This document shows positions 35,091 through 43,623 of a stretch of DNA of 64,000 nt, in pieces. The stretch spans positions 310,001-374,000 of the forward strand of contig NZ_JACIFY010000003.1 in the NCBI RefSeq assembly GCF_014197615.1, written 5' to 3'. The notes below the pieces were generated by a model that was not told the DNA's origin, did no database searches, and worked only from the letters and a program-made list of their open reading frames with translations. The DNA comes from Rhizobium esperanzae (GTDB lineage: Bacteria > Pseudomonadota > Alphaproteobacteria > Rhizobiales > Rhizobiaceae). Numbering within the stretch: the first letter of the stretch is position 1; every line of letters begins with the position of its first letter. The translations under genes and the position numbers were made by a program.

Positions 35091-36320
35091 TCAGACCTTC
35101 ATCGCGTCACGGTAGACTTTGCCGTCCTTCATGATCAGTTGCAGTAGCTTCGCATCCTGAAGGAGGTTTAGGTCGTCCAGGGGATTGCCCTCGAGCACCA
35201 GCAGGTCTGCGCGCATCCCGACCTCGACCCGGCCGATCTCGTCTTCCATGTTGAAGAGTTCAGCGGCATAGCTTGTCGCAGACCTGATTACCTCGATGGC
35301 CGGCAAGACTTCACCGCGAATGCGGAATTCCAGCGACTGGTGGCGATGCAGCGGGCCGATAAGGTCCGTGCCATAGACCATCTTGACGCCGTTGCGCTGC
35401 GCGACTTCGAGTTCGACTGGACCAACGTCGAGCACGGTCTTGATCTTGGCGTGCAGTTCGGCCGGCATGCCGACATCGAGCCCCTCCTCCCACATCGTGG
35501 TGTAGGCCGCGAGTGTGGGAACCAGGATGGCTTGTCGCTCCCGCATCAGGATCGCTGTCTCGTCGTCGAGAAAATTGCCATGCTCGATCGAGCGGACGCC
35601 GGCCTTGACGGCATGCTGGATCGATCGGCATGTATAGGCGTGCGCCATGACATAGGTCTCGGCGTTCTCGGCCTCTTCGACCGCCGCCCTGATCTCGTCA
35701 TGCGAGAACTGAACGAATGTAACGGGGTCCGTGTAGGAGGCAATGCCGCCGCCGACCATCAGCTTGACCTGGTGGGCGCCGCGACGCAACTCGTCGCGGG
35801 CTGCAAGCCGGACTGCCTCGACCCCATCGACAACACGGCCAAGGCTTGGAACATAGTAGTGCCGATCGAAATCGTTCTCGCCGGCGCCTCGCATGTCGCC
35901 ATGTCCGCCGGTCTGCGAAAGCGCCTTGCCGCTGAAGAGGATGCGCGGCGACGGAATGAGATCTTCCTCGACGGCGCGCGCCAGCCCGAAATCCGCCCCG
36001 CCAGCGTCACGAACCGTCGTGAAGCCACGCATCAACATGCCCTCCAGGATCGGCATTGCCCGGATCGCCGTGTAATAGGGCGACCACTTGGTCAGCTGCG
36101 CAAAACTGTTGATCGGAACGATGACATGGACGTGAGCATCGCAGAGGCCCGGCATCAGGGTCCGGCCCTTAAGATCGATGACGCGCTCGGCGGAGGCTTC
36201 GATCCGCGGCTGGCCGATCTCGGCGATCCTGCCACCGACCACGAGCACATCGCGGGCATCGAGAAGTTCTCCCCGGTCGATGTCAAGGATGGAGGCATTC
36301 TCCAAAAGGATTGATGTCAT
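35091..36320 (-). CDS. Metal-dependent amidohydrolase (imidazolonepropionase/Xaa-Pro dipeptidase-like)
   Basis: The 409-residue enzyme has the amidohydrolase TIM-barrel ligands in order: HxH in DAHVHV (His63, His65), a probably carboxylated Lys186 in QVKLMVGGG, His227 in MAHAY, His247 in SIEHG, and Asp319 in YGTDLIG. This pattern fits the binuclear prolidase-like or imidazolonepropionase-like branch, which hydrolyses cyclic amides or N-acyl/Xaa-Pro bonds. No signal peptide is seen. It diverges from a LysR gene across a 317-bp region holding two ATGA-N7-TCAT repeats, so that LysR protein may control it. Confidence 0.9.
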   Translation of the reverse strand: MTSILLENASILDIDRGELLDARDVLVVGGRIAEIGQPRIEASAERVIDLKGRTLMPGLCDAHVHVIVPINSFAQLTKWSPYYTAIRAMPILEGMLMRGFTTVRDAGGADFGLARAVEEDLIPSPRILFSGKALSQTGGHGDMRGAGENDFDRHYYVPSLGRVVDGVEAVRLAARDELRRGAHQVKLMVGGGIASYTDPVTFVQFSHDEIRAAVEEAENAETYVMAHAYTCRSIQHAVKAGVRSIEHGNFLDDETAILMRERQAILVPTLAAYTTMWEEGLDVGMPAELHAKIKTVLDVGPVELEVAQRNGVKMVYGTDLIGPLHRHQSLEFRIRGEVLPAIEVIRSATSYAAELFNMEDEIGRVEVGMRADLLVLEGNPLDDLNLLQDAKLLQLIMKDGKVYRDAMKV

Positions 36321-36474
36321 GTTATCAATTCCGCTGGTGCGATGTTGGCAAAAATTTCATGGCGGCAAATACTTTCGGCCACGTCGGTATCGAGCCGATG
36401 CAGCCGGTGGCGCACTTTTCGATTCTAGAGCGCGCCGGTGCACACGGTGCTGCGCAATGTTTCCTCTCCAGGCT

Positions 36475-36489
36475 ATGACTTCCAGTCAT
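36475..36489. promoter_or_regulatory. LysR-type box (ATGA-N7-TCAT), copy 1
   Basis: ATGAC-TTCCA-GTCAT is a perfect 5-bp inverted repeat with a T-N11-A arrangement, in the amidohydrolase/LysR divergent region. Confidence 0.6.
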
Positions 36490-36611
36490 TGACGTCCGAT
36501 GCGTGCGGGGAAAGGCCGCGCCGTTGACAGTTCAGGCATTCCGATCTCTCGTTCCGGCACCATTTTTCAGAACAGGGCGAAAATTGACAAGACGGAGAGA
36601 GTTGTGGCTCC

Positions 36612-36626
36612 ATGAGGAAAAGTCAT
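36612..36626. promoter_or_regulatory. LysR-type box (ATGA-N7-TCAT), copy 2
   Basis: ATGA and TCAT half sites with a 7-bp spacer lie just 11 bp before the LysR start codon, a position expected for autoregulation. The rest of the 317-bp gap shows no gene. Confidence 0.6.
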
Positions 36627-36637
36627 AGGAAGTCTCA

Positions 36638-37630
36638 ATGTCCAACCGTAAAAATATGCAATCGGCAGCACCGCCAGATGCCATCGATCGGGAAGGAAAC
36701 CTTCCGTCTCTGACGGCACTCCGCGCCTTCGTTTCTGCCTCCAATAACCGAAGTTTCTCGCGGGCGGCCGAAGAGCTCGGCATTACGCAGGGAGGCGTCA
36801 GTCGAGCGGTTCGATCGATCGAAGAGGCAACAGGCACACAATTGTTCGAACGCACGGGACACGGGCTCGTGCTGACGGAATCTGGTGCCGCCTATCTGGA
36901 GGAGGTGTCCAGCATCCTGAGCGAGCTTGCTGCAGCCACGCTCCGCCTGTCGACCTATAATCGAACCTCGGAGACGCTCAACATCGCGACACTCCCAAGT
37001 CTCGGCGGGCGATGGCTGGCGCCGCGCCTTGTGCGCTTCTTGAAGCAGAATCCGACGATCGAGATCAGTGTGACGGGACGCAATGGCCAGTTCGACTTCG
37101 AAGGGAGCGCAATCGACGCGGCCATTCATTACGGCAGCGAGGCATGGCCAGGCAGTATGTCGGAACGCATCATGGACGAGGTTCTCGTGCCTATGTGCTC
37201 TCCCGCCCTCTTGAAGAGCGGTACGCCGGCCGACGCTCGTCTGCTGGTGGATCTGACGCTGATCCAGCATCTTCATCGCCCCACCGCCTGGCGCGAATGG
37301 TTCAAGGACGTAGGCATCGACCATCCCCATCCGAACACCGGGCCGCGTTTCGAACAGTATCAGATGGGAATCGAGGCTGCCAATTCCGGCCTCGGCGCAA
37401 TCCTTATGCCGCCGTTCATGGTGATGGAGGAACTTCAGTCAGGACGGCTCGTTCCGCTTCATAAGGTGGCGATCCCGTCACCATGGCGGTACTATCTTGT
37501 CTACCCGAAGAGTAAACGCAGCAAGCCGGCCGTCCAGAAACTCCGGACCTGGCTGAGAGGCGAGGCACGACGAACGGAGGAACAGACGCTGCAGCTTCTC
37601 CTTCCAGGCAATGCCCCGGCTCACAAATGA
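36638..37630 (+). CDS. LysR-family regulator (GcvA-like)
   Basis: The 330-residue protein has a basic lead followed by the LysR HTH (LTALRAFVSASNNRSFSRAA and ITQGGVSRAVRSIE) and an effector domain of the GcvA/AmpR-like subgroup (IATLPSLGGRWLAPRLV, AAIHYGSEAWPG). AGGAAG lies 5 bp before the ATG. It diverges from the amidohydrolase gene and converges on the xylose-type permease gene. Matching ATGA-N7-TCAT boxes at its own promoter, before the importer and before the GMC gene suggest it is their common regulator. Confidence 0.9.
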   Translation: MSNRKNMQSAAPPDAIDREGNLPSLTALRAFVSASNNRSFSRAAEELGITQGGVSRAVRSIEEATGTQLFERTGHGLVLTESGAAYLEEVSSILSELAAATLRLSTYNRTSETLNIATLPSLGGRWLAPRLVRFLKQNPTIEISVTGRNGQFDFEGSAIDAAIHYGSEAWPGSMSERIMDEVLVPMCSPALLKSGTPADARLLVDLTLIQHLHRPTAWREWFKDVGIDHPHPNTGPRFEQYQMGIEAANSGLGAILMPPFMVMEELQSGRLVPLHKVAIPSPWRYYLVYPKSKRSKPAVQKLRTWLRGEARRTEEQTLQLLLPGNAPAHK

Positions 37631-37644
37631 CCCGGGTTGTGGCC

Positions 37645-38865
37645 TCATCGCGAGACATTGGCCTTGCGCGACAGGAAGGCGTCGAGAATGACCGCGAGCG
37701 TTAGGATAGCGCCTTGGACCTCGAGCCTGGTCTGTGTCGATGCATTCACGAGAAGCATGCCGTTGGAGACCGATCCCATGACCAGCGCACCGGTCAGGGC
37801 TGCCCAGACCGAGCCGCGGCCGCCAAACAGACTGACGCCGCCGATAACGGCTGCGGCGATAGCTTCGAGAAGCAGCGTCGTGTTCGCCGAGTCAGGTGAG
37901 ACGCCAAGAACTCGGCCCGATGCGATGATACCGCCAAGCGCCGCAAAGAGGCCTGTCAGCGTGAAAGCGGCGATGCGCATCGACTTAACGGAAATGCCCG
38001 CGCGCCGTGCAGCTTCGGCATTGGCGCCGATGGCGTAGAGATGCAGGCCGAAGCGTGTCTGGGTCGTGATATAGGCGAACAGGCTGAGAAGGCAGAGCAG
38101 AAAGGCCACAAGCAGCGGCACCCCACGATAGCTGTTGAACACCGCAAGAACGATGATCCCGACAGCGGCGGTGGACAGGACGGGGGCTGCGATGGCTGAC
38201 GCGAAGGATGCCGGCAGGCTGTTCTGCCGCTTGGCGGCGTAGGACTGCCAGGAAAGAATCGCCAGTATGATCACGACGGTGGCAAGCAGGATGGCGCTCA
38301 GCGACGCAGGCAAATAAATGTTGGCGATCTTACCGAGAGGCTGGCCGACAAGCGAAATGAGGTTGGAACCGGCGGGCAGCATGTCGAGAAGGATGCCCTG
38401 CAAGACGAGCGAGGTTCCAAGCGTAACGATGAAGGCCGGCGCCCTGAAGAAGGTGACGACCGTTCCCTGGACGGCGCCGATCGCCCCACCGATAAACAGC
38501 CCGATCAGGACGGCGGCCGTGGTGTCATAACCGCTATTGACGGCAAGTCCCGCCGTCACCGCGGCTGAAACCGCGCCCGTCGCGGCAACGGACAGGTCGA
38601 TCTCTCCAATGACCAGCACGAACATCAGGCCAAGCGCCACGATGCCGGTGACGACAATCTGCAGCGACAGGTTTGAGAGGTTTCGCGGGCTGAGGAAGAG
38701 CGGATTGGCCCACGCGAAATATCCCCAGATCAGCGCCAGCGCGATGAGCACGGGGATCATGCGGTAGCGGGTCGCCAAGGCAGCGATGGAGGTCGATGTC
38801 TTCATTGGGTTTGAACTCTGCGAGGGTATTTTCGCCGGTGCGGCGGTGGCAGTATGATTAGGCAT
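37645..38865 (-). CDS. Sugar ABC transporter permease (XylH/FrcC-like)
   Basis: The 406-residue permease has about ten hydrophobic segments and BPD_transp_2 family signatures: GEIDLSVAATGAVSAA near 85-105, the YAIGANAEAARRAGI cytoplasmic loop, and AVIGGVSLFGGRGSV near the C-terminus. It is longer than ribose permeases, as XylH-type proteins are. It is the last gene of a binding protein-ATPase-permease operon; its start overlaps the ATPase stop by 8 bp. It forms the channel for an aldose- or ketose-like sugar. Confidence 0.91.
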   Translation of the reverse strand: MPNHTATAAPAKIPSQSSNPMKTSTSIAALATRYRMIPVLIALALIWGYFAWANPLFLSPRNLSNLSLQIVVTGIVALGLMFVLVIGEIDLSVAATGAVSAAVTAGLAVNSGYDTTAAVLIGLFIGGAIGAVQGTVVTFFRAPAFIVTLGTSLVLQGILLDMLPAGSNLISLVGQPLGKIANIYLPASLSAILLATVVIILAILSWQSYAAKRQNSLPASFASAIAAPVLSTAAVGIIVLAVFNSYRGVPLLVAFLLCLLSLFAYITTQTRFGLHLYAIGANAEAARRAGISVKSMRIAAFTLTGLFAALGGIIASGRVLGVSPDSANTTLLLEAIAAAVIGGVSLFGGRGSVWAALTGALVMGSVSNGMLLVNASTQTRLEVQGAILTLAVILDAFLSRKANVSR

Positions 38866-39664
38866 GGAGGTCGCCCTCCGAAGGCTTGCGCGACATAGCC
38901 GACATTTCTTCGTTGCTCATCATGCCGGTGATCGCGCTGACCAGTTCCTCCCGCGTATAGGCGCCGCGTGATACTTCCGCGACCTTATGTCCGAGCCTGA
39001 GGACGACGACGCGATCGGCAACCTGCTGCACATCGCCGAGATCGTGCGAAATGACGATGACCGCCCTGCCCTGGCTACGTAGGCGCTCGATGAGGTTCAG
39101 CACCTGTTTGCGCTGGGCCACACCGAGGGCAGCGGTCGGCTCGTCAAGCAAGACGACGCGCGGATCGGTCAGGATTGAGCGGCAGATCGCCACCGACTGT
39201 CTTTGCCCGCCCGATAGCGAGACCGATGGCACGTTGGTGTCGCGGATCTTGACGTCGAGGCTTGCCAGAACCTCCTTGGCGCGCGCCTCCATCTTCGCCC
39301 GGTTCAGGCGCCGTCCCTTGTACCAGGGATGATAGAGTTCTCGCCCGAGGAAGAGGTTTTGGACGGTGTCGAGATTATCGCACAGCGCCAGGTCTTGATA
39401 GACGGTCTGAATGCCGGCAGCATTGGCTTCGTGGGGACCCTTCATGGCGAGTGTCTGGCCCGAAACGCGGATCTCGCCTTCGTCGGGCGACTGGATCCCA
39501 GAGATGGTTTTTACCAGCGTCGACTTACCAGCGCCGTTGTCGCCCACCAATGCCACCACTTCGCCCGGCCAGACGGTCATGGAGACATTGGTCAGTGCAG
39601 CAACACCGCCAAAACGAATTGAGATGTTTCGAACATCGAGAATGGGTGGTTCATTTCGTTCCAT
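38858..39664 (-). CDS. Sugar ABC transporter ATP-binding protein, single-domain (FrcA-like)
   Basis: The 268-residue ATPase has Walker A GDNGAGKST (41-49), Q-loop in VYQDLALCDNLD, signature LSGGQRQ, Walker B VVLLDEPTAALG and H-loop VISHD. It carries one ABC domain instead of the two usual for ribose-type importers, matching the rhizobial FrcA/XylG-short branch, where the ATPase acts as a homodimer. It sits between the binding-protein and permease genes and overlaps the permease start by 8 bp. Confidence 0.91.
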   Translation of the reverse strand: MERNEPPILDVRNISIRFGGVAALTNVSMTVWPGEVVALVGDNGAGKSTLVKTISGIQSPDEGEIRVSGQTLAMKGPHEANAAGIQTVYQDLALCDNLDTVQNLFLGRELYHPWYKGRRLNRAKMEARAKEVLASLDVKIRDTNVPSVSLSGGQRQSVAICRSILTDPRVVLLDEPTAALGVAQRKQVLNLIERLRSQGRAVIVISHDLGDVQQVADRVVVLRLGHKVAEVSRGAYTREELVSAITGMMSNEEMSAMSRKPSEGDLHA

Positions 39665-39692
39665 GATAGGACCCCTTTTTGTAGTTAGAGCC

Positions 39693-39706
39693 GGCCGAGA
39701 TCGGCC
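39693..39706 (-). terminator. Hairpin between binding-protein and ATPase genes
   Basis: GGCCG-AGAT-CGGCC is a short perfect GC-rich stem in the 62-bp gap between the leftward binding-protein and ATPase genes. It is probably a processing or stability element. Confidence 0.4.
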
Positions 39707-39726
39707 AGCTCCTTATTTTCGGCGGT

Positions 39727-40800
39727 TTATTTCTTGCAGAATTCCGCATCCTTGCCGATGCCGCTGCAGATTTCGTCCCTCGTGTAGAGACCGCTGTCGA
39801 TCACGGAGTTCTGGACATTGTCTGCGGTGATGAAGATGTTGGGTTCCAGGCGCGCCGGAACACCACCATCGGTAAACTTGTTCGGCCACGCGCCGTTGAT
39901 CAGGCCCTTGGGCGCATCCGCGTTCTTGATCTTCGAAACCAGCAGTTGCACGGCAGCGTCCGCCATGCCCTTGTAGGGAGGCGACATATCTGCCGCCTGC
40001 CAGCCGAGCAGAACGCGCTGGATGCCCTCGAGCGTCGCGTCATAGCCGCCGAATACCCTCACCTTGCCGACGAGGTCCTGGCCGCTGAGCGCCGCAATCA
40101 CGCCACCGCCCGTGTCGTCATTCATCACGACCACGCCGTCGACGCCGTTGTCGGTCTTTGTCAGGCACTGCTCCATGTTTTTCTGGGCATTGGAGGCGAG
40201 GTAGAGAAGCGCGTCGGCCTGGCAGACGACCTGAACCGTCCCATTGTCGATGAGCGGCTTCATGTATTTGTCGAAGCCCTTCATCTGCTCTGTGTAAAAC
40301 GCAAATTTGGGGTCGCCGAGCATGTAGGCAAGGCGGACAGGACGATGTTCGGGAAGGTGCTCGCTCAGCCACTTGCCTTGCGCGTCGCCGATATCGGCGA
40401 ATGGAACCGAGACGTGGTAGGCCACCGGACCGGGACCCGGGTCATGTGCGTAGGTGACAACCGGAATTCCATCATTGTCTGCCTTGGCGAGGATGCTTGC
40501 CGACCGGGGCGGATCGACCGAGACGAGAATGATGCCGAGCGCGCCACTTGCAATCGCCGATTCCGCCTGGGAAACCTGCTGCTGCATGTCGTCATTCGCA
40601 TTCAGAACCTTTACCTCTATGCCCGGCGCATAGGTCTTCATGGCAGCCGTCACATTGGGAACGTCGAATTTGTCAAACCTGTTGGTGGTCACGTTCGGCA
40701 ATAGCAGGTAGACCGTGCCCGTCGGCTCGGCGGCCTTCGCCGGCAAAACGCTCCATGCGGTCGAGGCTGCGAATAATGCCGTCATTAACTTCTTTTTCAT
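39727..40800 (-). CDS. Sugar ABC transporter substrate-binding protein (XylF/ribose type)
   Basis: The 357-residue precursor has a Sec signal peptide (MKKK start, hydrophobic core, cleavage near residue 24 after AKAA) and a type I periplasmic-binding fold (VYLLLPNVTTNRFDKFDVPN, GIILVSVDPP, VDGVVVMNDDTGGG, VRVFGGYDAT). Cysteines near the C-terminus (CSG, EFCKK) may form a disulfide. GGGG precedes the ATG. Two ATGA-N7-TCAT boxes lie 101-115 and 174-188 bp upstream. It is the first gene of the importer and the sugar is unknown. Confidence 0.92.
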   Translation of the reverse strand: MKKKLMTALFAASTAWSVLPAKAAEPTGTVYLLLPNVTTNRFDKFDVPNVTAAMKTYAPGIEVKVLNANDDMQQQVSQAESAIASGALGIILVSVDPPRSASILAKADNDGIPVVTYAHDPGPGPVAYHVSVPFADIGDAQGKWLSEHLPEHRPVRLAYMLGDPKFAFYTEQMKGFDKYMKPLIDNGTVQVVCQADALLYLASNAQKNMEQCLTKTDNGVDGVVVMNDDTGGGVIAALSGQDLVGKVRVFGGYDATLEGIQRVLLGWQAADMSPPYKGMADAAVQLLVSKIKNADAPKGLINGAWPNKFTDGGVPARLEPNIFITADNVQNSVIDSGLYTRDEICSGIGKDAEFCKK

Positions 40801-40900
40801 CTGGTTCCCCTTCTCTTGGACGAAAGATCATCCTGGTTCCTCGCCGGGCAATTCGCGGAACGCTTCTCTCCGAAGCGCCCTCCACTTCTCCGGCAAGAGC

Positions 40901-40915
40901 ATGACTGAATGTCAT
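40901..40915. promoter_or_regulatory. LysR-type box (ATGA-N7-TCAT), copy 3
   Basis: ATGA-CTGAATG-TCAT lies about 100 bp upstream of the leftward binding-protein gene. Confidence 0.6.
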
Positions 40916-40973
40916 GTGTCTAAAGGCTATGCCGCGACTTTGCTTGCCTCAAGTCTGACAAGCTCATTCCTTC

Positions 40974-40988
40974 ATGAGTTTTTGTCAT
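40974..40988. promoter_or_regulatory. LysR-type box (ATGA-N7-TCAT), copy 4
   Basis: ATGA-GTTTTTG-TCAT lies 73 bp (about seven helical turns) from copy 3, spacing that could allow binding on the same DNA face. Confidence 0.6.
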
Positions 40989-41098
40989 GGCTGAACTGCG
41001 CTCAGCTCAATTCTGGCCGCGCCGGCGCAGCGCGGCGATTTCGTGGGCATCCGCAAGGTTGTTTCTTCGGCATCCGGCCGTGCGTTTTGGCCGACCGG

Positions 41099-42721
41099 TC
41101 AGGCCGCCAACATCATATCGGCCGCCTTCTCGGCGATCATGATCGTGCCGGCATTCGTGTTGCCGCTCACCATTGTCGGCATGATGGATGCATCGGCAAT
41201 ACGCAGCCCGCCGATGCCGTGGACCCGCAGCTTCTCGTCCACGACAGCGAGGTCGTCCTGACCCATCTTGGCAGTCCCGCAGGTATGATGGCCAATGCCC
41301 GACGTACTTCTGATGTAATGGTCGAGTTCAGCGTCTGAGCGGATATCGGCTCCGGGTGCCAGTTCGGGTCCCCGGTAGGCATCGAATGCCGATTGCGCGA
41401 AAATGCGACGCGTGATCCGGATGGCCTCCCGGGTGACGGCCATATCGTATTCCGAAGAGAGGAAATGAGGATCGAAGATCGGCGCGTCCTTCGGATTGGC
41501 CGATTTCAGCCAAAGTTTGCCGCGGCTTTCCGGCCTGTTCGGCCAGACGTGGACGACGTACGAATGGCCTTCAAGCTCGTTGGCCCACGGCATCCAGATC
41601 TTCAGGCCCTGGCCCGGATAGTAAGGGATGAACACGGCCTGGCATTCGGGTGCCGCCGCGCCCGGCTGCGTACTGAAGAAGCCACCGGCCTCAAGCGGGC
41701 TACGCGAAACCTGACCGCGCTTGAGCACGATACTCTTCATCATTTCGAGGGTCAGCTTGTGCACGCGCAGCGACTTTGCCATCGAGACCGGCTTCGTCGA
41801 GCTGTGGGCCACGGAGACATTGACATGGTCCTGGAGATTGCCGCCGACACCCGGCAGACAATGTTCCACCTGGATGCCGTGGCGTTCGATTTCGGCCGGA
41901 TCGCCAATGCCGGACAACATCAGGATCTTTGGCGTGTTGATGGAGCCGGCGGAAAGGACGATTTCGCGACGCGCTCTTGCAATCTTGACTTTGCCGTGCT
42001 GTTCGAACTCGACCCCGACCGCCTTTTTGTCCTTGAGCACGAGCCTGCGGACTATGGCATTGACCTCCACCGTCAGGTTCGAACGCTGCATGGCGGGCCG
42101 CAGGAAGGTTCTGGCCGTCGTCGCGCGCCGACCGTTTTCGATGTTGAAATCGTAGATGCCGAAACCGTCTTGCGTGGCGCCGTTGAAGTCGGTGTTGAGC
42201 GAATAGCCGGCCTGTTCGCAGGCCTGCAGATAGACCATGGTAAGCTCATTGACGACAGGCGGCTTGCTGACCGGCAAGACGCCACGGGTGCTGTGGAAGG
42301 CATTGTCTCCTCCAAAATATTTCTCCGACTTGCGGAAATAGGGCAGCACATCCTCGAACGACCAGCCGGTATTGCCAAGCTGGCGCCACGTATCGAAATC
42401 ATGCGGATTTCCGCGAATATACTGAGCACCGTTGAAAATGAAGGACCCGCCGAGCATTTTCCCGCGTGGAAAATATTGTGTGCGCCCCTGCATATTCTCC
42501 TGAGGCAGGCAGTTAAACGCCCAATTGTTGCGCTTGAAGGCAAAGAGCTTGGCGGCCAGAAAGGGCAGATCGTAGATAAATTCACGACCGGATCCACCGG
42601 CCTCGAGCAACAGGACCTGGTCTCCTCTTTCGCTCAGTCGGCTGGCAAGCACGGATCCCGCCGAACCGCCTCCTACGACGACAAAATCATAGTTTAATTC
42701 TTCGACAGTCTTTTGCGCCAC
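41099..42721 (-). CDS. GMC-family flavin oxidoreductase (choline/alcohol dehydrogenase-like)
   Basis: The 540-residue enzyme starts with the FAD dinucleotide motif VVVGGGSAGS (GGGSAG at 17-22). It has the GMC signature stretch GKMLGGSFIFNG, a second signature with GSINTPKILMLSGIG, and the catalytic region GHHTCGTAKMG (His about 477-478). Members oxidise primary or secondary alcohols to aldehydes or ketones. In the first signature FIFNG replaces the more usual SINGM, so specificity may differ. The start is GTG 42721 with GGAG upstream. An ATGA-N7-TCAT box lies 80-94 bp upstream, linking it to the LysR at 36638. Confidence 0.9.
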   Translation of the reverse strand: MAQKTVEELNYDFVVVGGGSAGSVLASRLSERGDQVLLLEAGGSGREFIYDLPFLAAKLFAFKRNNWAFNCLPQENMQGRTQYFPRGKMLGGSFIFNGAQYIRGNPHDFDTWRQLGNTGWSFEDVLPYFRKSEKYFGGDNAFHSTRGVLPVSKPPVVNELTMVYLQACEQAGYSLNTDFNGATQDGFGIYDFNIENGRRATTARTFLRPAMQRSNLTVEVNAIVRRLVLKDKKAVGVEFEQHGKVKIARARREIVLSAGSINTPKILMLSGIGDPAEIERHGIQVEHCLPGVGGNLQDHVNVSVAHSSTKPVSMAKSLRVHKLTLEMMKSIVLKRGQVSRSPLEAGGFFSTQPGAAAPECQAVFIPYYPGQGLKIWMPWANELEGHSYVVHVWPNRPESRGKLWLKSANPKDAPIFDPHFLSSEYDMAVTREAIRITRRIFAQSAFDAYRGPELAPGADIRSDAELDHYIRSTSGIGHHTCGTAKMGQDDLAVVDEKLRVHGIGGLRIADASIMPTMVSGNTNAGTIMIAEKAADMMLAA

Positions 42722-42800
42722 AAGCCGACTCCACAGTTCCCTTTTCTTCTTTGGTCGCCCAAGTTAAAGGCCGTATCAAGCCCCGCGAAATCCTGTCTCT

Positions 42801-42815
42801 ATGAGTGAAACTCAT
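42801..42815. promoter_or_regulatory. LysR-type box (ATGA-N7-TCAT), copy 5
   Basis: CTATGA-GTGAAAC-TCATAG is a nearly perfect inverted repeat upstream of the GMC oxidoreductase gene and is the most symmetric copy of this box. Confidence 0.6.
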
Positions 42816-42942
42816 AGGTCCGCGAGGATCCAATAATGAAAGAACCTCGTCTGGGTCGAGCGCCGATAGCCCTCTCGCTCGGGGCGAGCAGGTTGAATGG
42901 CCCGGCCGCTATTAAATTGAGCTGCCGAATAATGGCCGTCCG

Positions 42943-43617
42943 TTACGCCATCGGGACGAGTTTGTCGAACTCCGTCAGATCGCGGCAGCGCACGGTCCCC
43001 GGTGGAAAGAAGTCAGGCGCACCGGGAGCGACGAGTGCCAGAAACGGAATGCCGAGTTCGATAGCCGCGTCGAACTCGGTTCGCGAGTCGCCGACGGCAA
43101 GCATCTTTGCGGGTGGGACACCTTCGATTTCAAGGATCCTGCGGAATTCGTCGATTTTGGTCTTCGGTGACCCGGCGACCGATGCGAAATATCGCTCGAG
43201 CCCGCGCCGCTGCAGCACCAGCTTGAGATCGGCATCGGGCATGCCCGAAACAAGGTGGAGAGGAACGCGGCCATCTAGCCTCGCGAGAAGCTCTTCTGCG
43301 CCCCTGACAAAGGGCGCCTCGATCATCGCCTTGTCGATAATCGAGGCGAAATGGTCGCAGAGCGCGTCGATCCTCTTCGGATCAACTGTCCTGCCGAAGA
43401 CATGTTCTTCGAAATATTCGAACTTCTGCCGGCGGCCAATACCGCCGTGCCGTTCCTGGTAGTCGATGACCTCCTTGATCTTGCGCTGGTCCTCGCCGTC
43501 GTAGCACGAGGCGAAAGCCATGGTTTTCACACGTGCCGAATCTAGGATGACGCCGTCGAAATCGAAGATGATTGCTGTGGGTCGCCTTTCAATTGCTTTG
43601 CGCAATATCAGCCTCAC
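42943..43617 (-). CDS. HAD-superfamily phosphatase (Gph/beta-phosphoglucomutase-like)
   Basis: The 224-residue enzyme has HAD motif I FDFDGVILDS (Asp19 and Asp21), a small helical cap (about 30-95), motif II in LVSGMPD, a lysine in SPKTKIDEF and motif IV GDSRTEFDAA. The fold is that of phosphoglycolate-phosphatase-like enzymes acting on small phosphorylated metabolites. It begins 6 bp after the aspartase gene and ends that leftward operon. A phosphoglycolate role would fit the glycolate theme, but the sequence alone does not prove it. Confidence 0.86.
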   Translation of the reverse strand: MRLILRKAIERRPTAIIFDFDGVILDSARVKTMAFASCYDGEDQRKIKEVIDYQERHGGIGRRQKFEYFEEHVFGRTVDPKRIDALCDHFASIIDKAMIEAPFVRGAEELLARLDGRVPLHLVSGMPDADLKLVLQRRGLERYFASVAGSPKTKIDEFRRILEIEGVPPAKMLAVGDSRTEFDAAIELGIPFLALVAPGAPDFFPPGTVRCRDLTEFDKLVPMA

Positions 43618-43623
43618 TTCGTT

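Noticed and set aside
35340..36314. 324-codon plus-strand open frame opposite the amidohydrolase
   Set aside because: The minus-strand frame holds every metal ligand of an amidohydrolase, while the plus-strand translation shows no recognisable family.
41393..42697. 434-codon plus-strand open frame
   Set aside because: Antisense of the GMC oxidoreductase, which has intact FAD and active-site motifs.
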